Shown piece by piece: positions 23,971 through 36,040 of a DNA stretch of 64,000 bases. The stretch is taken from contig NC_059477.1 in NCBI RefSeq assembly GCF_018139145.2, forward strand, positions 39,922,502 through 39,986,501, given 5' to 3'. The stretch comes from Gymnogyps californianus (Eukaryota > Chordata > Aves > Accipitriformes > Cathartidae). Numbering within the stretch: the first letter of the stretch is position 1; every line of letters begins with the position of its first letter. A model generated the notes under the pieces. It saw nothing but the letters and a program-made list of their open reading frames with translations, was not told the origin of the DNA and ran no database searches. The position numbers were made by a program, and so were the translations under genes.

Positions 23971-25824
23971 TGAACCCTAAGAAAGAAGTTTAGCAATTAA
24001 ACTCCAAATCATGTTCTTTTACTAATTTTTTTTTCATGTGTATTTCAGTAAGTCAGGAATGATTCAAACAAGTTTCATCCCACCTGAAAACAAGAGATGA
24101 ACAATTCTCAGGATTCCTTCCAGATCAAATTTCTACAAGTGTAGTATGGATCTACACTGAAACAATGGAAATGGAATGGAGAAAAATGGATGAAAAGATG
24201 CTTCCACATGAGTGAAGCAGCACAGAGGTCCCAGCACTGCAAAAGCACAGATGACCCATCCTCACAGATCTCCTGCTAATCTTCACCACTGCTGTCCCCC
24301 AGACTCTAGTTTTTCCCATGCTGAACCTTAGTGCAGAATAAAAGAATTCAGAAGTAATTCTAAGTCTATGTAACAGTCCTAATTCCCTATGCAGGCTGTT
24401 CTGCAAAGGGACATTGCTCAGCCCAGTGTTTTTAACAACACAAGCATTTTTAAAAGTTATCAGGGAAATAGTCAAATAGTACTTTTCTCTAATAGCTATG
24501 CATACACTGTGGCCCTTCAGTTAGCCAATTACCAGAAACATTAGACTTCCAAACTTTTACCATTTTTTCAATATGTAAAAATTATTTTTTTATCTATATC
24601 ATGATTTTAAGAAGTACAAGTAAACGGAGCACTACTGTAATCTTCTAGTTATATTTTTGCTAGGTTTTAATGTCAAAACATTTAAATAATGAACTCTTTA
24701 TTTGAAGATGACTAATTATAATGTGTTCCATTCGGGGAACAGGAGTTCAATATCCTAGTATCAATTAAAGAAAATGCACTCTCCCAGCTTAAGATTAAAA
24801 ACTAAAATGCAGCCAAAAGAAGTTTCTTCCTCTTATCTGTCAGATCACAAAAGCATCCAATACAACAGGATAAGGTTGCCAGAAAACCCTAAGACTTTCA
24901 AAAAGATATTATTTCGTATATGTGGCTTAGCTCCGAAGCTGAACCAGAAATGACATCCGAGCTTAGGATAGTAAGCCTTTTTGCCAATGAATTTCTTGTA
25001 AAGTCAACAATTATAATTTATTCTGATCCTTTGTGTCACCATATTAGTAGTTATTTTTCAGCAATCCCAGAGCAGCAACAAATAATGCCATAGAAGAGGA
25101 CTGATATAATTACAGGCTGAAAAAGATAGGCCAGCACCCTTACACTCAAAACTACCCTCTGTGGCTCCTTCATACCCCATATGTTGCTAATAAAACTGTT
25201 TGAATCATACCTATGAGACAGTTTTACTGATATTGTATCAGGTCCCTAGGTTCTTTGTATGAGATACGATGTCACTAGCACTATAACTATGCAAATTTTG
25301 TGATACAGGATCCCACCGGACACAATATTACATACGTAATTCGCAGTATGAAACTGTGCATTAACAATAATTCTAGTGTTATATAAATGAAACCACTATG
25401 TTTATTGAAAAGCTCGCCACACTACAATGAAATCAAATTTAAAAAGCAATAAAGAGCGACTGATGTGCTTATAGTAAAGATGGCAACATTGGTATTTTTC
25501 CCCAAACAATGTAAATTTTGCTTTGCATTCACGTGACAATGCTTTACAGAAACTTTTAGCACTGGCACTAAACAAATGCAACTCCTTCCTTCCACAATAT
25601 TAATTAATGACTTAAAAGAGGGACTTTCTGAGCCCATTTTTAGAAACAACCCTGTGATTTTCAGCAAGAATCTGAACTGTATTCTCATGCAAGCATGATT
25701 CTGCTTCTACTACTAATAAAAGAATAAATGATAAATGATAATGACAAACACTAAGAACTGCAGCAGTAAAAAACCAACAGCGTGCGGATATTAACACACA
25801 TCGTGCTGAAGCACCTCAGAAGTA
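23971..25824. other. Non-coding stretch, nothing recognised
   Basis: AT-rich DNA without a recognised gene. The first few hundred bases may continue the decayed CR1 upstream of it, but I cannot align them. The 107-codon minus-strand frame at 24152-24475 and the 88-codon frame at 25422-25688 show no known domain. Confidence 0.45.
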
Positions 25825-25925
25825 TCGTCTTCTGGTCAGAAAACACCTGCACTCTAATTCTGCATCTGACTTCAAATATCTGTGTGACCTCAGGCAAACT
25901 ATGCTTCTTTCCAGCTCGCATCACG
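25825..25925 (+). repeat. MIR SINE, 5' part
   Basis: The stretch TCTGCATCTGACTTCAAATA followed by TCTGTGTGACCTCAGGCAAA matches the MIR section 'ctctgccacttactagctgtgtgaccttgggcaagt' closely enough for a confident call. The preceding part is weaker. It may be the left half of the same insertion as the fragment at 26250-26365. Confidence 0.65.
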
Positions 25926-26249
25926 TGCATTACGGTCTCTTACCATTTCCTGCATAAGAATGTGGTCAGTCCTTTATATACATACCTTCAAAAAGGCACG
26001 TCTGAAAGATCTTAAAAATCTGTGTTGCAAGAAGAGACAGCAGAGGTGCAATCAGAAATCTGACAGTACAAGCAGCTTGATACACATTCCTCTCTTCTGT
26101 GTTTCCAGTGATCTCTTCCCTCCGCTATTAATTTACTGCTTTGCTGTAGGTTGGGAATACTGGGGCTTGTAAAAAGCAGTCTATTTTTAAGAGAAATCTG
26201 AAAAAAAGGTAACAGGCTAGCATGATAAAGTAAGTTTGGTAAAGAGCCA

Positions 26250-26365
26250 GACTTAGGAGATAAAAGTACGCTATTTCACCAAGGTGCCGTGAGAATTAAT
26301 AAACCAGATAATTTCGTAAAGTAAATTGTACAGTAAATGTGTATAGTACACTGTCTAGTATGTAC
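26250..26365 (+). repeat. MIR SINE, 3' part
   Basis: GATAAAAGTACGCTATTTCA, then GGTGCCGTGAGAATTAATAA and TAAATTGTACAGTAAATG correspond to the MIR section running 'gataatagtacctacctcatagggttgttgtgaggattaaatgag..taaagcgcttagaacagtgc'. It has the same orientation as the 5' part about 330 bases upstream. Together they would cover most of one MIR, which suggests one element split by a later insertion. Confidence 0.5.
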
Positions 26366-29300
26366 AGGGAAAAAAAACACAGCTCAATATTCCCTGGAAA
26401 TATTTTTAATGCCTTCAACTACAGATAGAAAACATAAATGACATGCCGCAACTAGCTAAGAAGTCTCACACTGAGAAGCACTGACTTTAACTAACTGATG
26501 CAAGGTTTTACTCGATGGATGAAAAACGGAGTTGTAACCAGGCACTCAGTAAGTAAGATGATGAATTGACTGTTTCCTATGAGCATAACTTGTGTGCTTC
26601 CACTACGGGGGTAGCTTAAGCAGTAACTTTTCCTGAAGTTTTCCTTGACGCCACCCTCTGCGCAATAGGAAAACCATACTAGTTTTATTCTCTATTTAAA
26701 AATAAATAAATAGCAGCTTAGGTGACATCTTATGAGGCAGAAAGTTCGCACTCCATCCCATGCACATTCTGCCCTCTGGTATTGCTGCTATGTTTCATCA
26801 TCATACAATTCAGAGAGAATTATATACCTATTTTCAAAGTTCGAAAAAAACTACAAACCCCTCCTCCCCAAATATGGCCCAAAGCTGTTATGAAGCAACT
26901 CATTTTTAGAAAAAGCACTTATGCAGATACTTAATTTTAATTAATAGTCTCACTGACTTCAACATTTGCACAGCGAGACAACTCCACGCTTCAATTAAAA
27001 CATGCACATAAATGCTTTGCTGATTCATGGCCAAAAGCATGACAGGAACATCTTTATAGAAAATGCTTGTAAAATTTAAAGAAAAAAAAACAACAGCAAC
27101 CTCACCCTCAAACAGAGCATTAGAAACCCTGTAAAACTCACAGCTTGAGCAGAACTTACAGGTTGCTGAATATATGAATGCTAGGGCTAAGATACATTCA
27201 GTTAAATGATTTCAGAGTGGGCAAAAGAACTCTGGGGAAATACCTTAACTAAGTGGAGACTAAACGAGCCCCAGCTCTCCATCCCTGGCATCTACTGTCT
27301 GCCAAGATTGGGTTTTCAGGAGTTGAGGATTCTTTACCAGAAGAGTGGAGGCAACTGCACCTTCACTTCTGATGACTTGGTCTCTTCTTTTATTGTTCAT
27401 GTAGCAGACAAGTGGATTTCTTTCAATAAACAATTAATTACATCCAGCTCAGTTCCACCACAGATCACACTGAACATCTTCAGCAGACATTCACTTCCAG
27501 GGAACAGTCACTCTGAGTTGCAACGCTGCCTACCATAATACACCTATAATAAATCTAATTTTGAAATAATACAACTCAAGAAACACTACTTAAGTTTTCT
27601 TCACTATCTATGTAATATCATAAACTGTAAGCTTTAATTTTTAGGCAGAATCCTTAAAGGTAGTCAGTACCAAATTTTTGTTGAAATACTCCCTGGCCCT
27701 ATTTATAAGCAAAATTGTGACACTTGATGGCCTGTGGCTCACTACTACCAACTCATAATTTTAGAAGTTTAAGCATAAGAAAACCTTCACTCCAGGACAG
27801 CCAAGCAATATTTAAAAAGTAATTCCACACACACACTTTTATAAAGGCATCAAGAAAGTTACAGCTGATAGCAAAACTGAGCCGAACGTAAAAATTTGAA
27901 AGTAGTAGCCACTAAGAGTTAAATTGTTTCAAGAAATGCTAAGGATGAGAAGTGGCTTCCCAAATAACCTGCTTCTTTTCTCCTTCACCCCGACGAACAA
28001 TTAGGTGCTGTGCAATGAATCTGGCTGCTGGACGATGGGGTGGGCAGAAGCTGCAGGAGTTTGCTGCTAGCTGGGGTGTTCACCTCCTCGCGATGCTCCT
28101 TTGGGTGTGAGTATCAGTGCGAGCCTCCCACCAGCCCCAGAACAACCACCTCCTCACAATATATGCTTCAGGAAACCATTGAGCTAAAGACTCTTCCACT
28201 TGCAAAACCTGCAACAGTAATATCCATCAAATGAGGCTTAGCATCGCAAAGCTGCGCTACAACACGAGCAGCGAAAAGAGACCAAGTTGCCTCTTCGTCA
28301 CCTCGAACAGCAGGAACAGCATAGCCCAGATGACAGACAACTCAAGCAACAAAACAGATACAGAAGTACAGGTAGAAAATGAATATCTGAGCAGTTCAGG
28401 ACCAATTTGAGACCCAGGACAGCCAATTAGCTTCAGCTCAGCGTTAGCCTTGCCAGACTGCCCTGCATTCACAAGGTAGCATACACAAGCTAAAATAAAG
28501 CCAGGCCAAACCTGAGTTGGCTCTGCACAGCACCAGCTTTTGCGTTTCTCCAACCGCTTCACACCTAATTTACAGAGTACATTGTCCATCCACGTATTGC
28601 TGAGATCTAACCTCAGAAGTGACTAGAATCAAAATCAGTTAATTGATTAATGCTTAAGTGAAATGCGGAAAGCAAACATAACGCACCGGAAGACTTTCTG
28701 AAAACACATTATTTTTATTCCAACTCCATTAAGCAGTCCAGTACTTTTGAAGGATTAATGAAAAAGCTATCAAGAATAATACAGAAGAGGAATGCTGCTT
28801 CTCCGTGAACATGCCAACACATGATGAAGTGCAGAGACCTTTTCAGTAGTAAAGATTCAAGCCAGAATGTTCAAAGAACTACAGGGACACGTGATCTTGC
28901 CCACTTGATCCAGAAGCTGAGTTTATGTTATTTTTATGAGACAGCATTTTGATATTTCCTCCCTAAATCACAGACTCACTCTAATACTTCTCAATTAACA
29001 ATACAACATAGTCATTATTCTCATAAAATTGACAACACATTTTTTCACACCATGGTTTAGCAAAGAATAGAAAAGTCTGCCTAAACATCCAGGACAGAAA
29101 ACATTTACCTTAAAATTAATACCAATTCACATAAAAGTGAATCGGTCAACGAGTGTATGTATACACGTAAGGATTATTTCCACAAACTTTACTTGTTAAG
29201 CAGGACACCATGTTTCATTTACAACTGTTATTTTTTTTCATCAGGAACTGAAGACAAGTCCAGGAAGAGCAGGAGTAAATAAGTTTCTAAACAAATAACT

Positions 29301-29953
29301 TGTATAGATGCTTTTTAACAGGACTGGACAAAACATTCCTTAAAGTTGCATTTACAGGCCAAAGCTGACCTCAGGCAACACGTTCAGTATGTATGAGATA
29401 ACCTATGTGGATACTGACCTTAATACTACTACAGGCGCAAATTTTGCACAAGGAAGACGTGCTCTTGGACAAGTGTTTTCCAATGTATTAGGCACACAGA
29501 AGCTTTTTTCTGCATCAAGAACCGCATGTCACATTCCTTAAACTGTTTCTTTTCTTGACCAAATACGCTGTGGACAACCCAGGGAGGATGCCCCTCGGTG
29601 TTCCTCTTTGAGGTTTCTCATCTACAGTTTCCACTAACAATGAAAATAAGTGGATTTTTTCCCCTCAAAAATCACAGTCACGTTTAGGATTGGCTTTCCT
29701 AAGTTCATGTGCCAAAAAAATACCCTAAGTGATTAGAGACTTGTAATACTAACAGAAGCTCTGAGAGAGATTTTTATTGACTTTAAATCAAGCGCAGATC
29801 CAGAGCCCACAGTCATGCAAAAGCAGGGAGAGCAGAGGACGACAAGCAGCAGGAATGGCTGTATAAGATGCATGAGAATCCAATAACAAAACTAGTGACT
29901 GGTCTAATTTAAAATACAAAGGGAAAGAAAAAAAACAGGAATTCCACACTTAC
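26366..29953. other. Non-coding stretch, no recognised gene
   Basis: AT-rich DNA with a locally GC-richer pocket at 28010-28260. A donor-like GTGAGTAT lies near 28107 but I see no good acceptor. The 110-codon frames at 27206-27538 (plus) and 28257-28589 (minus) have hydrophobic or mixed composition with no family I know. No clear transposon. Confidence 0.45.
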
Positions 29954-29986
29954 CAGGCCTTCCTAGAACTACTTATGCGTAAAAGA
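29954..29986 (-). other. Candidate 33-base microexon, minus strand
   Basis: On the minus strand TCTCATTTCATTTTACCAG forms a good acceptor. After 33 bases ending in GGCCTG comes a near-perfect donor GTAAGTGTGG. One frame is open; the other two contain stops. Very short exons are common chance finds, so the call is weak. Confidence 0.18.
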
Positions 29987-32900
29987 CTGGTAAAATGAAA
30001 TGAGATATATTTGACTGTATATCCCAACATCAGTCTTTCAGGTGGGGAACTTCACTTGCGACCCTGACAAGGATAGGTAGGTACAAGAGCAGGTAACATT
30101 AACGCCATAATCCCAGGCAGAATTGCCATCCCGCCAGACTTCAACCTCACATATGAATGTACGCTCGTATTGTATCACAGCCCATACATTCTCTCCACAT
30201 ACACGTACTCTCCAATCTTTTCACCCATTCAGGAGCTACAACAGGCAAAGGGAGGAGAGCTGGCCCACAAAAACACACAATGTTTTCAACCTCTTCCCAA
30301 TACCTCACATTTTCTGCAGCAGCTCTACGAAACCCTTGACCATACCTCAAATCAACGGGTTTCTCTAGATCTTTCAGTTCTGAAGAGTGACCCCTGCCCA
30401 TCTGACCAAACATATCGCTTCAATGGATCTTGAAACTATTTTAAACACTTAAAGACAATGCTTCAGTCTCTTATTTGGATGCTATAAAATGTTCTTGAGG
30501 CTTTCTTTGGGAAAGTCTTATTAGCAGAGGCAACAGGCTCTAACAGCACTCAACCTTTAAAACCACTGTCAGCAGGCCAAAGTCCTAGCCCCACATCCCA
30601 AGGACCCAAACTGTAAACCACCTCACTGAGCATAATGAAATTAACCAAACGTTTAAGACTGGACACATTTAATTCTTTGTACTCCACAGATTACAGAACA
30701 ATTAAGAGGCTGGAAACAGAAAATTGGCTTAAGCTGAAGTTACACAATTGGGTGGGCAGAATGCTTTTGTCCGCAGGAAAGTATTTACATATCTAACATA
30801 AGATATTTTGAATAGGTTTATATTGACGTAAAAATAGAACTTTAAATATTCTTATTGCAGTAAAAAGCATGCTTTATATCTGAGTAACTAGATCACCAGA
30901 TGTAAAAAACCCCACACACCCCAAAGGCTGCCCATGCAGAATGTGCATGCTCTTGATCATTTATCTTTCTGCCTCAAACTCTTTAAGTTGTAGAGCTTTA
31001 GACCACCACAATATATTAAATAAAATTCAGAATATAATGTTCTAATAATGTCTTTACAGTTAAATACAATACTGGCAAATGCTTACCAGGTTACATATGC
31101 TAAGCAGTTCAAGTGATAATCATAATGATGAATGTGTAATCTAATGCCCATTCACTTTGATTTATATGAACCATCATACAAAAGTCTCGCGTATTCATTT
31201 TAAGTCAATGGGAAGGATCTCATTTTTCCTGACCTGAATCAGTGTTTGGTCTGAACTCAGGCATTTCATATTTTTTTGCATTAAACAGAATCAGTCTTCG
31301 CACATAGTTAAAGATGCCTGGGGCCGCACAGTCCTTTGCAATCTCAGCAACTGGCCCTATCATTCCCTGTGATAGTCTTGCTGAAAAAAATAAGATCAAC
31401 CAAATTTCCCCCTGCCCTTCCAGCTGTGGGAGAACCAGATCAGCCTATTCTTTACTTCAGAAGAAAAGGCCCTGCAAAGGTCAACCTTTCATATGAAATA
31501 CAGATCATTAACACTGAATACAGAACTACTTAGATTCTCGCTTTTTGTTTGTATAACTGGGATTCCATTGTACCTATTTCAGGATGCTCTATACTTTTCA
31601 TATATCTATATACACATATACATACGTATATATATACACACATACACATCCCCCAATAGGTTGTTTCTGAAACTAATGTATAATGGAAGGCTTGCTTATT
31701 GAATCAGAAAGAAGCCACGCGATGGTAAATCATTGCTCCTATTCTCAAAGTATCATGTTCATGAGACAAACTACAATTCATCAAACAAGCTTCACTGTAG
31801 CCTGCCCTGAATGCAAAAAACACTAAACCACACAGTACAGATAGCAAAACATAGGTGCAGAGTGCCAGCTGCCTAACCGGTAAGTGTTATTTATTTTCAC
31901 CACAAGCCACAGTTATGCTAACTGTCCCATGGAGAGAGACAGTCTTCTCCTCAAGACTGTTAATTCTCTTCTAGAATATAAAACCTAGGCCAAAAACTCA
32001 AATTGCAGCATCTAAGCCTATGCTGTTTCCATGCAATGCTCTAAAACAGTGTTTACTCTGGGGTTCAGTCTACACCGACCTAGGCAACAGCCTACCACAT
32101 CATCCTTACTTCAAACATACCTCACATACAGAAAAGGACTGATTAGTTATATCACTCCTTATTACAAAATAGCAATATCGACAGATAAAAAAATACATTA
32201 TTTGGTGGGCAGGAGAAGAGGTGTGGGTTGCAATCGTCGTGAGTCAGACCAGTCAAGTCACATTACGCTACCTGACTCTACACCACCAGGCACTGTAAAA
32301 GCAAACCTGGCCCAGGCTTGTAAATCCCATAGTCTACAGAAGCGCCTGCAAATAAAATAATAAAAAAACCAGACTAAAAAACCAACAGGCTTTAAAAGTT
32401 TACATAGAGCTTCCAAAAGTTACCAAAGCATAGTATTTTGACTTAAATTCCTGAATGATCTGAAGATAATAAAATTTTCTCCCTTAATCAATACCCATTT
32501 AAGTAAAATTCATGGCAAACAGCTCAATGTTTTGTTTTTACACTTTGAGACTGTGTTAAGAATAAAATTATTTCCTTTGAATAGGACATAATATCTGCCA
32601 AACCTCAAAATAAAGGAAAACATGAGGAGTTTCTAGAGAAAGAGATTCCGGGCGTAGGGAACACAAGCATCACAGTATTATTAAAGAGTACAGACAAAAA
32701 AATTTTGCCGTGCAAATACAGAAAAATTCCAGAGTTTGGAAAGCACGTTAACATGGAAATAAGTGTCCTCGTATTTTGTTAGTACAAAGATATCACTGAA
32801 TCAAAGCTTGACTTCCCTGACTGAAGACAGTTAACTGGTGAAAGCAGAGGTTATGCAAAACTGTAATCAAGTTTCATAAAAGTGTACGTGGAAAAGTGGT

Positions 32901-33684
32901 TATTAGGGTGTTAAAAGCTTGGCGGAGGGAGGTTGGGATTGAAGGCTCAGACTAGCAAACTGAAAATATAAAAATGTTGACCCCCTGACCTTACATGCAA
33001 TGCAGAGCTGGGAAAAGAGACACAGCTACAGCCAGGAGGGCAAGAACAAAACCATGTTATCGGTAGGCAGCCATAGAGGATGACTGCTACTACTCTAAAT
33101 TTTATCTTACAATCTTGTGACAGTACATTGTGAAGGGTGTTTTCTCTCCACATCTCTCGAATGACTGGGATTTAAGGACCCAGTTACGCTTCTAATCTCA
33201 GGGACTACCAGTTAAGGCCTGAAACAGCGTATAACATTTATGTCAGACAGGCTTTCATTCCATACTACAGAATGTACAACAAAAGGACCTCATCAAGGAG
33301 GAGGACCTACTTCTGTTAACACAGTATACTACTGTGTGTCAGAACAACATCATTAACACTTGAGATTCAACCTTTCCCACATCCATTACTCCCCGTAACC
33401 TGCTCATCAGAATGACCTGCTTGGAAGAGCACCTTTCACTAGATCTTCCAATGAGTCAGGGCCAGAGAGAGATACACACACTCAAAATGGAGACTTAAAA
33501 AAATACAGCAATTAAAGATCCCATAACACTTTCATGTACTACTCCTTGGCTGGAAATAAAGCTCAGTAATGTAGAGAATTTATGATTTTTATTGACAACA
33601 CAAAATAGCTTTGTGTACTAGAGACAGACTGAATGGAACCATACCCATTTGCTTTCATGCAAACTCTCACATAGTATGACTTAC
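29987..33684. other. Non-coding stretch with one AT microsatellite
   Basis: AT-rich DNA with no identified gene. Isolated strong donor-like sites lie on the minus strand near 31086 (AACCTG|GTAAGC) and the plus strand at 31880 (AACCG|GTAAGT). An AT/CA-type simple repeat is listed separately. The 109-codon plus-strand frame at 32031-32360 resembles nothing known. Confidence 0.45.
31600..31650. repeat. (TA)n/(CA)n simple repeat
   Basis: Mixed TATATA, ACACATA and CATACG units over about 50 bases. Imperfect dinucleotide repeat. Confidence 0.85.
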
Positions 33685-33796
33685 GTGCAAACACAACACA
33701 CAACAGAATGACTGTGTGTACAGGAAGATATCTGACTTCTCGTTCATAAATGTGTCCAGATCCTAATTAGAATAAAATCATTTAGTTCCCGAGTCT
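33685..33796 (-). other. Candidate exon, minus strand, partner of 33873-33910
   Basis: On the minus strand the acceptor is GCTGTGTCTTTTCAG with a good pyrimidine tract, and the 112-base segment ends at TTTGCAC|GTAAGTCAT, a strong donor. It lies 76 bases downstream, in the minus direction, of another exon-like segment with its own strong signals, so the two could form a spliced pair around a minimal-size intron. No frame is fully open, which points to a non-coding transcript or an untranslated exon. Confidence 0.25.
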
Positions 33797-33872
33797 CTGA
33801 AAAGACACAGCTATGTTAAATGATGAGAACCCCAAAGCCAAACTACCACCTTGAGAAATGCTTTAGCCTTAC

Positions 33873-33910
33873 CAGTTTGCACCCACCTTTTCCATTTTGG
33901 CAGAGACTAA
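33873..33910 (-). other. Candidate 38-base exon, minus strand
   Basis: The acceptor TGTATGCTATTTCTGCAG and donor AACTG|GTAAGG are both near consensus on the minus strand. The exon contains an ATG in a good initiation context (GCCAAAATGG). Joined to the next candidate exon (33685-33796), that frame meets a stop after seven codons, so the ATG does not open a protein in this splice form. It could be an untranslated second exon of the CpG-island gene or of a lncRNA. Confidence 0.28.
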
Positions 33911-35453
33911 CTGCAGAAATAGCATACAAACAATTATAATTTGTGACCTTTTAACATAAATGGTAATTTCTTACACTAGTTCTTTTATATTCCATCCCAT
34001 GTTCTTCCAAATAAGAACTGCCCAAAAATACTTTGCATGAAAAACTAAATGTTCCCAGTGACAACTCTGATCATGTCATTCTTTGCACATGAACATTAAA
34101 AGATGCAACAACAGCAAAAACCACTAGTTATTCTTATAACTTCAAGACTAAATCCTAAATATAGTATGTTTTCAAATTGTCTTTCCTAAAATTCAAATAA
34201 TATGTTCATTGCTTTAACCAAAAGCTAGCAAAGTACAACTTGTATTGTGCTGCAGGCCATAAAGTGAATGTTCTTTATTTGAATCATGGATGGATGAAGA
34301 TGAAAAGTAGTTTTTGAAAATTTGCAACAGTTCTGACGCTACTGTGTGTTCCTCGTTACAAGTTATTCCTATCTATTTATTAGACTCTAGACCTTTTACT
34401 ACCTTCAAAAAGATAATTTTCACCAATTCTTTGTATCTTTATACTCAACCACAGGAAACTGCATAAAATATGGGCAGAAGCCCCAGCTGAAAAAAAAGGG
34501 AGCAGGGGTAAGAGAGAAGGACAGCAGCGGCTGCCTCAGTCAGGCTGGAGAGGCTGTGGGTTAAAAGTAACGCTTGGTAATGAATTTTGGCTTTAGCACA
34601 GCACTCAGGTGATGCTTTGTTACCATTTGCCTATCGTAAGGAACCATTCTGCTTTAAAAAAAAGTGCCCAAGTAAGGGAAAATTATTAGAAGCCCTCCCT
34701 CCTCTTCTCCATCTTAGACTGATGCATCTCCACCAGCATCGCTTCCAGTACGTCACAGCAGAGCTGTATTTTGCTTGGGAATCCTAAGGAATTCTTCATT
34801 TCTCTACCCCAAACAAAGCCTTCCCCAAAATTAAACTGTTCTTAGACCTGAGACTGGATATTGCCAATGTGTGCTAAATGGCTTTAAGATCCAGCGTCTT
34901 TAACAAGTTAGAAACAGGAATTTTAGACTAATTTCTGGAGAGTATTTGGGAGGTTTGGTTTCTTATTAAACAGGTTGTGCATACTTGCCTGTGGCAGTCT
35001 TTTTAAGTTCTGTAAATTTAGACACTGGTTTTACAGTTGGAAAAATAAAGTCTCAATTATGAAGACATTTCATTATTTTAAAATCTTTTAAATTTGTCTT
35101 CCTGAAAAATATATTACCAGCTTTAAAGTCAGTCTTTACACACACAGCATTACAGAACAAAATCCTGTGTGCTGAGATGCAAATACAGGTCTACACCGTG
35201 ACCATAGGTACATTATTTTATTGCAGTGTAAACGCCAGCCTTCAGCAAATGTCCATGACATCTGACTGTGCAACTACCTAGAGGAGCCATCACGACTGTA
35301 AACTCTGCCTACTCCTACAAGCAATGAATTTTCTATACAGCACCTGAAAGGGCAAGGAGAGCCTACAGCTGATTGCAGAGCTTCCCAGATGATCCCAGGA
35401 TGCTAAGGCAGAGGTGACAACATAGTCTGTTACCACATGCAACAGTCTTGCAG
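33911..35453. other. Non-coding stretch, nothing recognised
   Basis: AT-rich DNA with no gene or transposon I can name. A 66-codon plus-strand frame at 34587-34787 has no known relative. Confidence 0.45.
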
Positions 35454-35511
35454 GAGGGGGAGCAGACGGAGCCCCGACCTTTCTGCAAGCTGCCGTATTT
35501 CAAACTTACAG
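35454..35511 (+). other. Candidate exon A of a plus-strand spliced transcript
   Basis: This 58-base segment ends in ACTTACAG followed by GTAAGG, an almost perfect 5' splice site. The upstream border is less certain: an acceptor-like CTTGCAG lies at 35453, but the exon could begin further upstream. One frame is open across it and continues in phase into exon B after splicing. The open frame reaches back to a stop at 35415 with no ATG, so any start would lie in an earlier exon. Confidence 0.35.
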
Positions 35512-35634
35512 GTAAGGCAACATCAGACATAAGTGACTGCCGCTGTTTTCAAAGACTTGATACTTTAAAGGCTAAAGTCCCTGTTCCTAGCAAAGCCCTT
35601 TGCTAACATTTTCTCTCTCTCCTTCTTTCTTCAG
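35512..35634 (+). other. Candidate 123-base spliceosomal intron
   Basis: All four core intron signals are present at normal spacing. The donor is CAG|GTAAGG. The branch-point-like motif TGCTAAC lies at 35601-35607, about 27 bases before the 3' end. A long pyrimidine tract follows (TTTTCTCTCTCTCCTTC), and the acceptor is TTTCTTCAG. This combination is rarer by chance than a lone donor or acceptor and is the best splice evidence in the window. Confidence 0.45.
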
Positions 35635-36040
35635 ATACTGTTTGCTGTGGGATAATAGAAGCTTCCAACTTAAGTGATTCTTCAAAGGACTCTAGGAAAC
35701 ACCCGGAAATCTTGCAAGATGCTGGACACTAATACCAGGGTATGAAACGCCTACACTGCAACAAATATGATCTTAAATGAGATGTCCAAGCTTGGACGTG
35801 CAATTAAGTGTCCCAGAACTAGAAACACCATCTCGAAATCCAAAGCCATTTAGCTCGAAATCACATAGGAATTACTAGCAAGTTCACTTGCGAGATGTCA
35901 TCCTTACAGAAAAGCATCCAGTGAAATGACAAAGCGAGCATGAACTTTGCTGGCAACTCTCAGGACTCCCTAAATACTCCCTCATGCATTAACACCACAT
36001 ACAGTCTAAAACACCATCAATAAAACCTTTATACAACAGT
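35635..36040 (+). other. Candidate exon B, possibly terminal
   Basis: The exon begins at ATACTGTTTG right after the strong acceptor. The frame continuing from exon A stays open for about 32 codons and stops with TAA at 35730-35732; the peptide (part: SDSSKDSRKHPEI) matches nothing I know. Two 3' ends are possible: a donor-like CCAGG|GTATGA at 35740, or polyadenylation after AATAAA at 36019-36024. I give the second as the end here. A short-ORF or non-coding RNA is more likely than a conserved protein. Confidence 0.3.

Noticed and set aside
28257..28589. 110-codon minus-strand frame with hydrophobic stretches
   Set aside because: The hydrophobic runs could suggest membrane segments, but there is no known family, no promoter and no splice context.
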